Shown here: piece by piece, positions 44,744-52,884 of the stretch
Numbering within the stretch: the first letter of the stretch is position 1
Layout: each line of letters starts with the position of its first letter
Assembly: GCF_002224675.1 (NCBI RefSeq)
Contig: NZ_NMPZ01000017.1
Location: 1 to 64,000 of the forward strand
Source: Segatella copri
GTDB lineage: Bacteria > Bacteroidota > Bacteroidia > Bacteroidales > Bacteroidaceae
Direction of reading: 5' to 3'
Length of the DNA: 64,000 bases
Notes under the pieces: generated by a model
What the model saw: only the letters and a program-made list of their open reading frames with translations
What the model was told of the DNA's origin: nothing
The model's database searches: none
Program-made: the position numbers and the translations under genes

Positions 44744-46066
44744 ATGACGATGAATAAAATCTGGAATTTAAGTTTATTGTGCCTGGGCGCATTGGTATTG
44801 ATCGTCCAGACAGCTTGCAGCGATAATGACAGCGATTCCCGAGAAGTTCCACAAGTCGTTCCAACAGCTCAGTGGAGCCAGACGATGGCAGGAAATGGTG
44901 AGACATTGGGAGCTTATCCCGATCTCTACAGCAACTATTGGGAATTTACTTATCGCCAGGATGAGAACTCTGATAAAATTATCTGCATCAAGGGACAATA
45001 CCCTTACTGCAGATACATGAGTTTCTCATTCTACAATGACGAGACAGGAGATGTCATCGGCGGTTTGGACGATATCAACATTCATGCAGATGCTGGTTCT
45101 ACCAATCCATTCAAAAAGACTATATCGGGCAAAAACTACTATACCCTCTATGTGGTATCTGACGATGTTAGCCAAAAAGTACTGGACAAGTTGAAAGGCG
45201 CCAATATCTGCAAGGTAGATTCCAAAGTCAAGAAGGTGATGATATGTCATCGCCAATACCTTGGTACAAAGGAAGATGGCAAGACCGATGACGAGTTTGG
45301 TGGAGTATCATTGCCTGAAATCACGGCATTGGACACAGAAAACTTCAAGAATGTAGTTCCACCTGCACATGTGGAATCGAATGTCTATAAGATTACATCG
45401 AAAGTTTTCTCACAGAAGTCGGATGAGAACAACCAAGTGCCATTTTTCCTGGCACCAGTGAGCAGGTATTACCCGAACAATTCCACCTCTTATCTCTATG
45501 CTCGCACCCATCTGCAGAAGGATTCCATCTTGGCGTTCACCTTCTATCCTGTTACTGCACCGACCAAGCCTGAGGAATACGCTACAGCTGATGCCCGATA
45601 TTGGTCCATCTGTCTAGGTTCTGCATCCGATACCCGTTCATATTATTCAATATGTGACCGTGATGCAAGATACGAGCCTGGCAAGAAAGCCATGTTCTTC
45701 ATCTGCCTGAAAAACAACCCTAAGTTGAAGGAGATTGAGGAAAAGGTGAGAAAGCTCAATGAGGAACAAGGTGGTTTCGTGAACCTCATGGTATGGGACA
45801 GCGAGAAGAAAAACATAGACGGAAAGCCTATTGGCGAATATATCGCATTGATGTATCGCAACATCCTGCCTAATCCTGACTGCCTTTATTCTATGGTGAA
45901 GATGACACCTACGGCATATAAGGACGAAAAGGGTGAACCTATCGACCATGTCACCGACCCAGAAAATCAGTTGGCGCATCTAGCATTGGGGAGATATGGT
46001 CCTATAGGCACAAAAATCAGCACCCAGTTATTCCTGGAAGCCCGCATTGATGTCGTACACATGTAA
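44744..46066 (+). CDS. unknown lipoprotein (DUF1214-like region, tentative)
   Basis: 440 aa; start 44744, or ATG 44750. The lipobox is VLIVQTACSDNDSD, nearly the same as in the preceding gene. A strand-rich core contains YPYCRYMSFSFYNDETGDVI and YYTLYVVSDDVS, recalling the RYWSLTLYD-type motif of DUF1254/1214 proteins, but length and the rest differ. Later it has ARYWSICLGS and a C-terminal helical stretch. The function is unknown. It is probably secreted together with the preceding lipoprotein and controlled by the membrane-bound regulator gene 113 nt downstream. Confidence 0.7.
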   Translation: MTMNKIWNLSLLCLGALVLIVQTACSDNDSDSREVPQVVPTAQWSQTMAGNGETLGAYPDLYSNYWEFTYRQDENSDKIICIKGQYPYCRYMSFSFYNDETGDVIGGLDDINIHADAGSTNPFKKTISGKNYYTLYVVSDDVSQKVLDKLKGANICKVDSKVKKVMICHRQYLGTKEDGKTDDEFGGVSLPEITALDTENFKNVVPPAHVESNVYKITSKVFSQKSDENNQVPFFLAPVSRYYPNNSTSYLYARTHLQKDSILAFTFYPVTAPTKPEEYATADARYWSICLGSASDTRSYYSICDRDARYEPGKKAMFFICLKNNPKLKEIEEKVRKLNEEQGGFVNLMVWDSEKKNIDGKPIGEYIALMYRNILPNPDCLYSMVKMTPTAYKDEKGEPIDHVTDPENQLAHLALGRYGPIGTKISTQLFLEARIDVVHM

Positions 46067-46155
46067 TAAACATGATTTACGTCAGGCAGGCAACACTGCT
46101 AGTTTAATTTTTGTAAAAATAGTGACTGTGATTTGCCCATCTTGATAAAAAGCAT

Positions 46156-46163
46156 TACTTTTG
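46156..46163 (+). promoter_or_regulatory. promoter -7 element of the membrane-bound regulator
   Basis: TACTTTTG followed by CA. The ATG at 46180 is about 10 nt from the predicted start, so the leader is very short. Confidence 0.55.
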
Positions 46164-46179
46164 CAAAAAAGTATCAAGA

Positions 46180-47385
46180 ATGGGAATATCTATCGAATTT
46201 GCAAGCCCAGACATATTTTATGCCTTGGCTTGCTTTACTTATATAATAGTAGGCATAACATGTGGCATCATCAGATGGTGCCACATGTGCCATCCTTACG
46301 ACAAACAGGCAGACTTCTTTTATCCTGCTCGCCGGCAAGTGACCTTTTATTTTGCGGCAACTGTCTTGCAGTTCCCATATATATTATGCCCACATGACGC
46401 TGACTTGTGGTTTTACGTCCGCTCGTTTGGCATCATCTATTATCCGATGTGTGCAGCCATGATGTTCCATCGTTACTTCCGCCTGGGACATGGTAATCGT
46501 AATTGGCTGTCGCGTTTCAAGTTTTCCATATCTATTGGTTTACTCGTCGTGCTAATGCTCCTATCTCTGTTCCATACCGATGACACATTCTCAAGAAACC
46601 AGTTGGTATGGGAATGTGTTATGGGTGGCATAAGCCTTCTGCTCACCATGGATTTTGTAATCGAAGGTCGATGGCTCAATCATCAGATAGACAATTACCA
46701 CACACAGAATTACTCCAATGACAGCGATTTTCCGTATGCTTTTGCCAAGAAGGTGATTTATCAACCCCTGGGATGTTTCTTGTTGATGTGGATAGTTTTT
46801 CTTACAGACAGCAGAATGGTAAAAATGATTGTTGACCTACTGCTTGCAGCCTGGATGCTGCTTATCCTATGTATGATATTGCATCCCAACCGCATGATAC
46901 ATTCTACAGAAGTAAAAGAGAAAATGGAAAAGTTGGAAGCGGAAAGCCTTCAACTGGTACAGAAAGAAGCCGAAGAAACTGAAAATCAGGTCATCGCAGA
47001 GGACATGGTTGAGGGTGAAAAAGGAACATCAGTGAAAACTGAAAGACAAATTCAGCCAGAGGAGTGGGATACCGTGAGACAAGAAGTGCTTACCATCGTG
47101 AGTCGGCGGTATCTGGAACCCAGCCTGAAACGAGTGGAAGTAATAGGCGATGTAAGAAAATCCACACACAGCTTGGCGGGCAAGTTTATCACAAAAATAG
47201 GATTCTACCAATTGGTAAATGCCTTCCGCATCCGCCATTACGAGCAACTGATACAAGATGCGCCTGCAGCTATGAGCCAAGAAATGGCCGCCGAGAAATG
47301 TGGCTTCAAGAATCGCTGGGCACTCTCCAATGCCCGCAAGCGAATGAAAGATTTCGACTATTCGCTTATCGAGAAATATCTATAA
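46180..47385 (+). CDS. membrane-anchored AraC-like helix-turn-helix regulator
   Basis: 401 aa. The first 235 residues hold about six hydrophobic helices (e.g. FYALACFTYIIVGITCGIIR, FSISIGLLVVLMLLSLFHT, LLLAAWMLLILCMILHP). A charged, coiled-coil-prone linker (KEKMEKLEAESLQLVQKEAE) follows. The C-terminal 100 residues are HTH-like (FITKIGFYQLVNAFRIRHYE, MAAEKCGFKNRWALSNARKR). It has the same architecture as the regulator at 7644 but a more divergent DNA-binding domain. It follows the two unknown lipoprotein genes and is their likely regulator. A perfect 17-bp hairpin ends it. Confidence 0.8.
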   Translation: MGISIEFASPDIFYALACFTYIIVGITCGIIRWCHMCHPYDKQADFFYPARRQVTFYFAATVLQFPYILCPHDADLWFYVRSFGIIYYPMCAAMMFHRYFRLGHGNRNWLSRFKFSISIGLLVVLMLLSLFHTDDTFSRNQLVWECVMGGISLLLTMDFVIEGRWLNHQIDNYHTQNYSNDSDFPYAFAKKVIYQPLGCFLLMWIVFLTDSRMVKMIVDLLLAAWMLLILCMILHPNRMIHSTEVKEKMEKLEAESLQLVQKEAEETENQVIAEDMVEGEKGTSVKTERQIQPEEWDTVRQEVLTIVSRRYLEPSLKRVEVIGDVRKSTHSLAGKFITKIGFYQLVNAFRIRHYEQLIQDAPAAMSQEMAAEKCGFKNRWALSNARKRMKDFDYSLIEKYL

Positions 47386-47414
47386 GTAGGATAAGATATT
47401 ACATTGTTCCCCTC

Positions 47415-47459
47415 AAAATGGCAGAAAGTTTACCTACGGATTAAACTTTCTGCCATTTT
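47415..47459 (+). terminator. perfect 17-bp hairpin after the membrane-bound regulator
   Basis: AAAATGGCAGAAAGTTT (47415-47431) and AAACTTTCTGCCATTTT (47443-47459) pair without mismatch, followed by CTTTTG. A less perfect copy occurs at 55747-55790, upstream of the other ATPase relic. Confidence 0.8.
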
Positions 47460-47640
47460 CTTTTGCTCATTCAAGAAATAGTCGTATCTTTACCATTACA
47501 ACAAAGTTGTAACACCAAAAATGTAATGGCGTATGAAACTAAGTAACAGGAAATTAGCAAATCCTTTCATCTATCAAGGATATGAAAGTCCTGAGTATTT
47601 CTGCGATAGAGAAGCAGAGACTGCTACCCTTTTATCTCAT
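47415..47640 (+). repeat. direct repeat, copy 1 (hairpin + promoter + ATPase 5' end)
   Basis: This stretch is homologous in the same direction to about 55747-55990. It comprises the hairpin, a promoter-like element (TATCTTTA at 47485, the last base changed from the usual G), a leader dyad (CCATTACA...TGTAATGG) and the first codons of an ATPase. The two copies flank the alpha-galactosidase/lactonase region. Confidence 0.85.
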
Positions 47641-47934
47641 CTGAAGAACGGCAGGAACGTAACACTTATCTCTCGGCATAGAATTGGCAAAACGGGACTC
47701 ATCAAGAATACCTTCTTCTATCTCGAGGAAGAAGAGAACGATACCGTGTGCCTTACCGAGTTGATGTTCACCGATAATGACGAGTTGTCAGGCTTGATAG
47801 CCAGGATGTGGCGAATGCCGGCATCAAGGTGATCATCGCCAATGGCAATGTGCCCAATATCCTCATCGACCTGAAGGAGCATCCGATGGAAACCCTTCAT
47901 ACCGAGTTTGTGGCAAGACCGCTAAACAAGTAAA
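47533..47934 (+). pseudogene. chimeric relic: ATPase 5' end fused to a diverged proB 3' fragment
   Basis: The frame from ATG 47533 starts as a prokaryotic AAA ATPase (NPFIYQGYESPEYFCDRE, NVTLISRHRIGKTGLIKN; the P-loop normally reads PRRIGKTG). From 47734 the DNA switches to proB: ENDTVCLTELMFTDNDELSG matches ProB with one change. At 47805 it jumps to the ProB end at a shared GATG, deleting 187 bp relative to 42487-42674 and shifting the frame; in that frame the text reads VANAGIKVIIANGNVPNILI and so on to a stop at 47932-47934. The proB pieces differ from the intact gene at several per cent of sites, so the copy is not recent. The open frame ends early at about 47832. Not functional. Confidence 0.85.
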
Positions 47935-47966
47935 ATCATCAGGGATAAGAAATACAGAAACCTAAA

Positions 47967-48004
47967 AAAGCAGCAAGCCTATTTATAGACTTTGCTGCTT
48001 TTCG
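47967..48004 (+). terminator. terminator-like hairpin after the chimeric relic
   Basis: GCAGCAAG and CTTTGCTGC pair and are followed by TTTTCG. It resembles the arginine-operon terminator at 27124-27156. It also faces the end of the convergent alpha-galactosidase gene. Confidence 0.65.
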
Positions 48005-48028
48005 TTTTCATTATGAATAGTTGATACG

Positions 48029-50209
48029 TTATTCAAATACCAATACGTGGCTGATTCCATCGGTCTGACCGAATACATTCAAGCCGACTTTCATCAGATA
48101 GTCACCGCTGTACTGCTTGCCATTGCACTCCAAATCAGACTCCTTACCAGGCATCAGATTAGTCTCCTTTACGGTATAAACCTTATCGGCATCCAATCCC
48201 TGCATCTTCACATTCATCACAGGCTCCTTGTAGCGTGGATGCAAGTCGTAAGCAAAGAGAACGGCACGATGCTTGTCCTTACTTACATAGTTAATGGCAC
48301 AATGGTTGCCTTCGTATGGAGAAACCAGACGATACTGGTCACCCTCAAGAATCATCGGCTTCATGCTATCGTAGTTCTTAACAGCATTCTGCACAAACTT
48401 GTAGTCATCACCAGAAAGCGACTTGAGGTCGATATCAAAGCCCAACTTACATGAACTGCAAACATCGGTGCGGAACTTCACACTGGTATTCTTGTTCCAG
48501 TTAGTTACATGCGAACCCATGGTCTTGGCTGGGAAGAACTTTGACAGGCTCCACTGGATGTAGAGGCGCTCGTATGGATCCGTATCGTCAGAACACCAGA
48601 ACTCAGTGAAATACTTCAGCATCTCGTAATCCATTCTGCCGCCACCACCAGAACAAAGCATCATCGGCAACTTAGGATACTTCTTATGAATACGGGTAAG
48701 CACCTTGTAGATACCACGCACATGATCGATATAGAAATTACCCTGATTCTCCTTATGATATGGAGAATAGATATTGGTAATCACACTGTTGCAGTCCCAC
48801 TTGAAGTAAGCCACATCCGGATTCTCCGTCATGATACGATCCACGATGCCGAACACATAATCCTGTACCTTAGGATTACTGATATCAAGTACCAGCTGGT
48901 TGCGGTAATAATAAGTATCACGCTTTGGCTGCATAATCACCCAGTCAGGATGCTTCTCAAAGAGTTCACTCTTAGGATTCACCATCTCAGGCTCAATCCA
49001 AATACCAAACTTTACACCAGCCTTCTTGGCATCTCTTACCAATCCTGGTATTCCATCAGGCAACTTGCTCTTGGTAGCCTCCCAGTCGCCGAGACCTGCA
49101 TGGTCGTCCTTACGAGGATACTTGTTGGCAAACCAACCATCATCAAGCAAGAACATATCTACACCCAGGTCCTTGGCATCCTTCATCAACTCAGCAAGAC
49201 TCTGCTGGTTGAAGTCGAAGCCGGTATTCTCCCAGTTGTTCAAGAGCGTAAGGCGATCTTCCATACCCATATTTACCTGATACTGACGAGCCCAATTGTG
49301 CAAATTACGGGAAGCCTCACCGATACCATTATCGCTCATGGCAAAGATAAACTCAGGGGTAGTGAACGTCTCACCAGCCTTCAGCTTATAGTTAGAGGCG
49401 TATGGATTGATGGCAGGAATAACACGAAGGGCTCCCACGTTATCTACCTCGAAGGTAAAGCGGAAGTTGCCAGGCCATCCGATGGTTCCAAGCATCACCT
49501 TGCCCTCATTCTCCTTGGCTGGCTCATCGAATCCCAGTTCAAAGAACGGCTCCTCATGCATGGCTGCACGGGTACCCAACTTGGTATCAACAATTTTCTT
49601 ACCAGCAGTCAACTGGCAAGTCTCAGGCTGTCCTTCCTTAGCCCAGTCGCTATGATAACTGGTAACGAAATACTTGTTTGCCTTGAAATAAAGCATTGTA
49701 GAGCTATATCTCCAAAGCGTAACCGGAGCTTTCTCCTTATGAGAAATTTCGCTCCATGCCTTGATGACGTTCTCCTTAGGGTAAGCTGCATAGTGGAGCT
49801 TTACGGTCAGCGGATACACCTTGTCCTTAAGAGTGATGATGGTCTCAACACCTCCACTGATAGCCTTTTCTTCAGAAGACTGGTAATACAAATAGGTGGT
49901 CATGTTACCATCTGCATGGGTCACTGCCACTGCCGGCTCGAAGAAATCTTCAGCACCAGAGGATGCATAAACCTCATGACCTCGCTGGCAGACGGAACCA
50001 TCAGAAGCCGCATATACATCCCACTTCAGATGATTGTAATCTGAAGGATTCTTCAATTTGTCACCCAGATACACTTGGTAGAGGCGACCCTTAGGAGAAA
50101 CCTGCATCACGAGGTCGGTCTTATCGGTTGACACTCGGATGGTCTTTTGAGCAGATGCCATGATAGATGTCATGCACATCGCTGCGATAATCATAAATAC
50201 CTTTTTCAT
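48029..50209 (-). CDS. secreted alpha-galactosidase, GH36
   Basis: 726 aa, signal peptide MKKVFMIIAAMCMTSIMASA. The N-terminal beta-sandwich domain is followed by the TIM barrel: DMFLLDDGWFANKYPRKDDH, VKFGIWIEPEMVNPKSEL, VAYFKWDCNSVITN with the nucleophile Asp at about residue 471, and EFWCSDDTDPYERLYIQ with the acid/base Asp at about 540. A C-terminal beta domain ends it. It removes terminal alpha-galactose from raffinose-type oligosaccharides or galactomannan. It follows the TonB receptor by 65 nt (with a GTTATAATTATAAC palindrome) and is probably in its operon. Confidence 0.94.
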   Translation of the reverse strand: MKKVFMIIAAMCMTSIMASAQKTIRVSTDKTDLVMQVSPKGRLYQVYLGDKLKNPSDYNHLKWDVYAASDGSVCQRGHEVYASSGAEDFFEPAVAVTHADGNMTTYLYYQSSEEKAISGGVETIITLKDKVYPLTVKLHYAAYPKENVIKAWSEISHKEKAPVTLWRYSSTMLYFKANKYFVTSYHSDWAKEGQPETCQLTAGKKIVDTKLGTRAAMHEEPFFELGFDEPAKENEGKVMLGTIGWPGNFRFTFEVDNVGALRVIPAINPYASNYKLKAGETFTTPEFIFAMSDNGIGEASRNLHNWARQYQVNMGMEDRLTLLNNWENTGFDFNQQSLAELMKDAKDLGVDMFLLDDGWFANKYPRKDDHAGLGDWEATKSKLPDGIPGLVRDAKKAGVKFGIWIEPEMVNPKSELFEKHPDWVIMQPKRDTYYYRNQLVLDISNPKVQDYVFGIVDRIMTENPDVAYFKWDCNSVITNIYSPYHKENQGNFYIDHVRGIYKVLTRIHKKYPKLPMMLCSGGGGRMDYEMLKYFTEFWCSDDTDPYERLYIQWSLSKFFPAKTMGSHVTNWNKNTSVKFRTDVCSSCKLGFDIDLKSLSGDDYKFVQNAVKNYDSMKPMILEGDQYRLVSPYEGNHCAINYVSKDKHRAVLFAYDLHPRYKEPVMNVKMQGLDADKVYTVKETNLMPGKESDLECNGKQYSGDYLMKVGLNVFGQTDGISHVLVFE

Positions 50210-50274
50210 CGTTCTTTGGTTTTTACGTGATTGCTTTGTTATAATTATAACGCTATGATTCTTTCGTTATTATC

Positions 50275-52581
50275 TTAGAATTTGATTCCTGCAGAGAATT
50301 CCACCGTGAACGGACGGAGATAGCTACCACTCATGTACTTGCCTTCATATTTTCCGGCTTCCTGCTTGGTAATCAGCTCAGAACCGCTAATGGTACCCTT
50401 GGCACCCTTCTCGTTGAAGATATTGATGACACTCACACCAAGGCTCAGCTTCTTGTTCACATTCCAGTTGATTCCGCCGAAAGTTTCCCAGTGACCATTG
50501 AAATAGAGTGCCTCCTGAAGGTTGGCATAGGTCTTACCGAAGTAACGGAAGCTCAACCAGGCATTCAGATTCTTGGTGATGTCGTATTTAGGGTCCAACT
50601 CGATAAGAACCTGAGGAATCTCCTTGACAATCATATTGTTGGCATTCACACCCATAGACTGACCGTCACTGAACGTTACGCTCGCATTATAGTTCTTATA
50701 CACCGGCTTCTGATAGGTGAAGAGTGCATGCATGTGGAAGTTCTTGAACGGATTGATTTCTGCCGAGGTTGTCCAACCCAAAGTCTGGATGTTATAGATG
50801 AGCAACACGGTCTTACCCTCTGTAGTGCCAGGCTTGGTAAGATTCTGCTGATCGATATTGTTCGACTTTGAAATGTAGGTCACCATTGAAGAAAGGTCAA
50901 TCCAATCATTCTTGTAGAAAATACCACCACGAATCAGTGGGATGGTTACTCGCTTATACTGCTCCTCGGTAGGACCTGTTCCAGCATACTCGCTGATGCG
51001 TGGGAAACGGGTGGCGATGGTAGCATCGGCTGTCAGACCAAACTGGCGGGTAAGGTTATACGTCAACTGCAAGGTGGCTGCATAATTCAATTTATCCTTG
51101 GTTACGTTCTTTGCTTCGATGCTGTGCTCGGTAGCAACAACAGAACCATCAGCAGCAGTGACGTATGTATTATAGTTACCCATGTGGAATCCTGAGAAAC
51201 GTGGAGTAGAAATCTGCTCGGCAGACATGCGGTAGTACTCCAATCTACCACCATAGAACACCTTGAACTTAGGACTTACCTTCCATTCGTCGGTAAAGTA
51301 GAGTGCTAACTTGTTCTCTGAACCCTTGGTGTATTCAGGACTCAACTCATTATAGCCGAAAGTCTCAGAACGACGGGCTGTCTGTGTAGGATCAAGCGGA
51401 TTGACATACATCTGGCTCAATGTGCGTGGATAAGCTTCTACGGTGCCTGCCCACTGGAACGAAGACGAATAGTAATTGAGATGGTAATACCACTCGTTCA
51501 AACCAATCATTAATTTATGGTTGTTCAACTGCTTGGAGATTTCGGTAGTCAAAAGCGCATTGCTCACCTTACCAACATGCAACCAGGTGCGACGGCCTTC
51601 TATATAACCACTGTAGGCAGACCCATCAGAAAGCTGATAGCCATCAGCCTCGCTCACCTGAGAGATGGTACTTCCTCCGTAATCCACAAAATTGGCACGT
51701 GGAGCATTCATATATTTGGCGTTGAATTTCCACAACCATCCATTATCAAACTGATACTGGCTGATGAGGGCAATTTCGTTGGCATGATTCTCACTGCCAT
51801 CGCTCATATTCCATGTCTCCATCTTTCCTGACTTTGTATTCAAGTATTGGAAAGAACCTTGACGCTGCACGTATGAGTCCATACCCGGGTCAAAGCCATC
51901 AATCTTCTTGATACTGCCGTCGCCTGAATAGATAAATGGTGCGGCATTGGCAAAATTGCCAGGGTTCTTGCTGTTGGAATACTTATATAATAAGGAGATA
52001 CGTCCCTTTCCATCATTCAAGATGCGAGTGATACCGAAATGATAAAGTTGGGTACGGTCGGCATAATCAGTAAAGCGAAGCTTGAAACTACCTGGATCGA
52101 AATTCTGATACATACTGGCAGTATAAAGCCAATTGTCACCGATTCCACCAGACAGGTTGAGATCTACATTCTGCATACCAAAATGGTTTGCCTTATAGTT
52201 GAGCTTGCCCTTGAACTCTTTCTGTCCCAACTCGCTGAAAGAAGAAACTGCGTACGCAATATTACCAGTAGCAATGGCAGACTCAGATGGAGTCATCAAG
52301 TCGGTACCTTTCAGTGAGGCATCGCTACGCCAATGTGCAGACAGTCTGTGTACGGAAGAAGAGTAAACGGCAGGAAGACCGTTCTCATATACGGTTACAT
52401 CCTCGCTTGGCAATCCTATCTGGATTTCACGAGGCTTGTTGGCATCAGATGCGTTGAGCATCACATTACGCTCTTCCTTTTTCTCCTTGTTTTCAGATTC
52501 GTCGGAAGGAAGTGCATACACTTGGCTTGCAGCAGACATCGCTACCAAAGCCATAGAAAATGTACGGATTCTTAAGTTCAT
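50275..52581 (-). CDS. TonB-dependent receptor, non-SusC type
   Basis: 768 aa, signal peptide about MNLRIRTFSMALVAMSAASQ VYA. No carboxypeptidase-regulatory-like domain is present, and the plug is degenerate (IQIGLPSEDVTVYENGLPAV, SSSVHRLSAHWRS). A beta-barrel follows with typical strands (FKVFYGGRLEYYRM, LGVSVINIFNEKGAKG), ending PFTVEFSAGIKF with the C-terminal Phe needed for barrel assembly. It likely imports a small sugar or other solute for the adjacent alpha-galactosidase. It has its own promoter (52652-52659) and diverges from the DUF6377 gene. Confidence 0.9.
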   Translation of the reverse strand: MNLRIRTFSMALVAMSAASQVYALPSDESENKEKKEERNVMLNASDANKPREIQIGLPSEDVTVYENGLPAVYSSSVHRLSAHWRSDASLKGTDLMTPSESAIATGNIAYAVSSFSELGQKEFKGKLNYKANHFGMQNVDLNLSGGIGDNWLYTASMYQNFDPGSFKLRFTDYADRTQLYHFGITRILNDGKGRISLLYKYSNSKNPGNFANAAPFIYSGDGSIKKIDGFDPGMDSYVQRQGSFQYLNTKSGKMETWNMSDGSENHANEIALISQYQFDNGWLWKFNAKYMNAPRANFVDYGGSTISQVSEADGYQLSDGSAYSGYIEGRRTWLHVGKVSNALLTTEISKQLNNHKLMIGLNEWYYHLNYYSSSFQWAGTVEAYPRTLSQMYVNPLDPTQTARRSETFGYNELSPEYTKGSENKLALYFTDEWKVSPKFKVFYGGRLEYYRMSAEQISTPRFSGFHMGNYNTYVTAADGSVVATEHSIEAKNVTKDKLNYAATLQLTYNLTRQFGLTADATIATRFPRISEYAGTGPTEEQYKRVTIPLIRGGIFYKNDWIDLSSMVTYISKSNNIDQQNLTKPGTTEGKTVLLIYNIQTLGWTTSAEINPFKNFHMHALFTYQKPVYKNYNASVTFSDGQSMGVNANNMIVKEIPQVLIELDPKYDITKNLNAWLSFRYFGKTYANLQEALYFNGHWETFGGINWNVNKKLSLGVSVINIFNEKGAKGTISGSELITKQEAGKYEGKYMSGSYLRPFTVEFSAGIKF

Positions 52582-52651
52582 AATCTTACAGTTGTTTATT
52601 CTTAGTTTGACTTGATTTCACTTGCCACCGAATGCGATTCGGTTGCGGTTG

Positions 52652-52659
52652 CAAAGTTA
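52652..52659 (-). promoter_or_regulatory. promoter -7 element of the TonB receptor/GH36 operon
   Basis: TAACTTTG followed by CAACC on the minus strand, about 70 nt before the receptor ATG. The 303-bp spacer 52582-52884 holds this and the divergent promoter at 52807, and no gene. Confidence 0.6.
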
Positions 52660-52806
52660 AGGAGATTTTTCAGACATTGGCATCATGTGTAGGTTACGAG
52701 TAGATAAATACCAGGTTTATTAAGTTCATAATCTATTAATAATCAAGCTACCAAAGATATTAATACTTTTTAATAGAGTAGATAATAAAAAGAGGAATAA
52801 AAGTAG

Positions 52807-52814
52807 TATCTTTG
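52807..52814 (+). promoter_or_regulatory. promoter -7 element of the DUF6377 gene
   Basis: TATCTTTG followed by CAG; leader about 65 nt. Confidence 0.65.
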
Positions 52815-52884
52815 CAGAAAAATACAATTATAAGGCACTCTAATAGCCTATCTGATAGTAACAATAACAATTAAAAGAATAGTT

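Noticed and set aside
47533-47832. Intact small AAA ATPase gene
   Set aside because: Only the first third of the family is present, the P-loop is altered and the remainder is proB-derived.
48686-50044. Open frame of 452 codons on the plus strand inside the alpha-galactosidase gene
   Set aside because: Antisense to a complete GH36 gene, no motif, no promoter.
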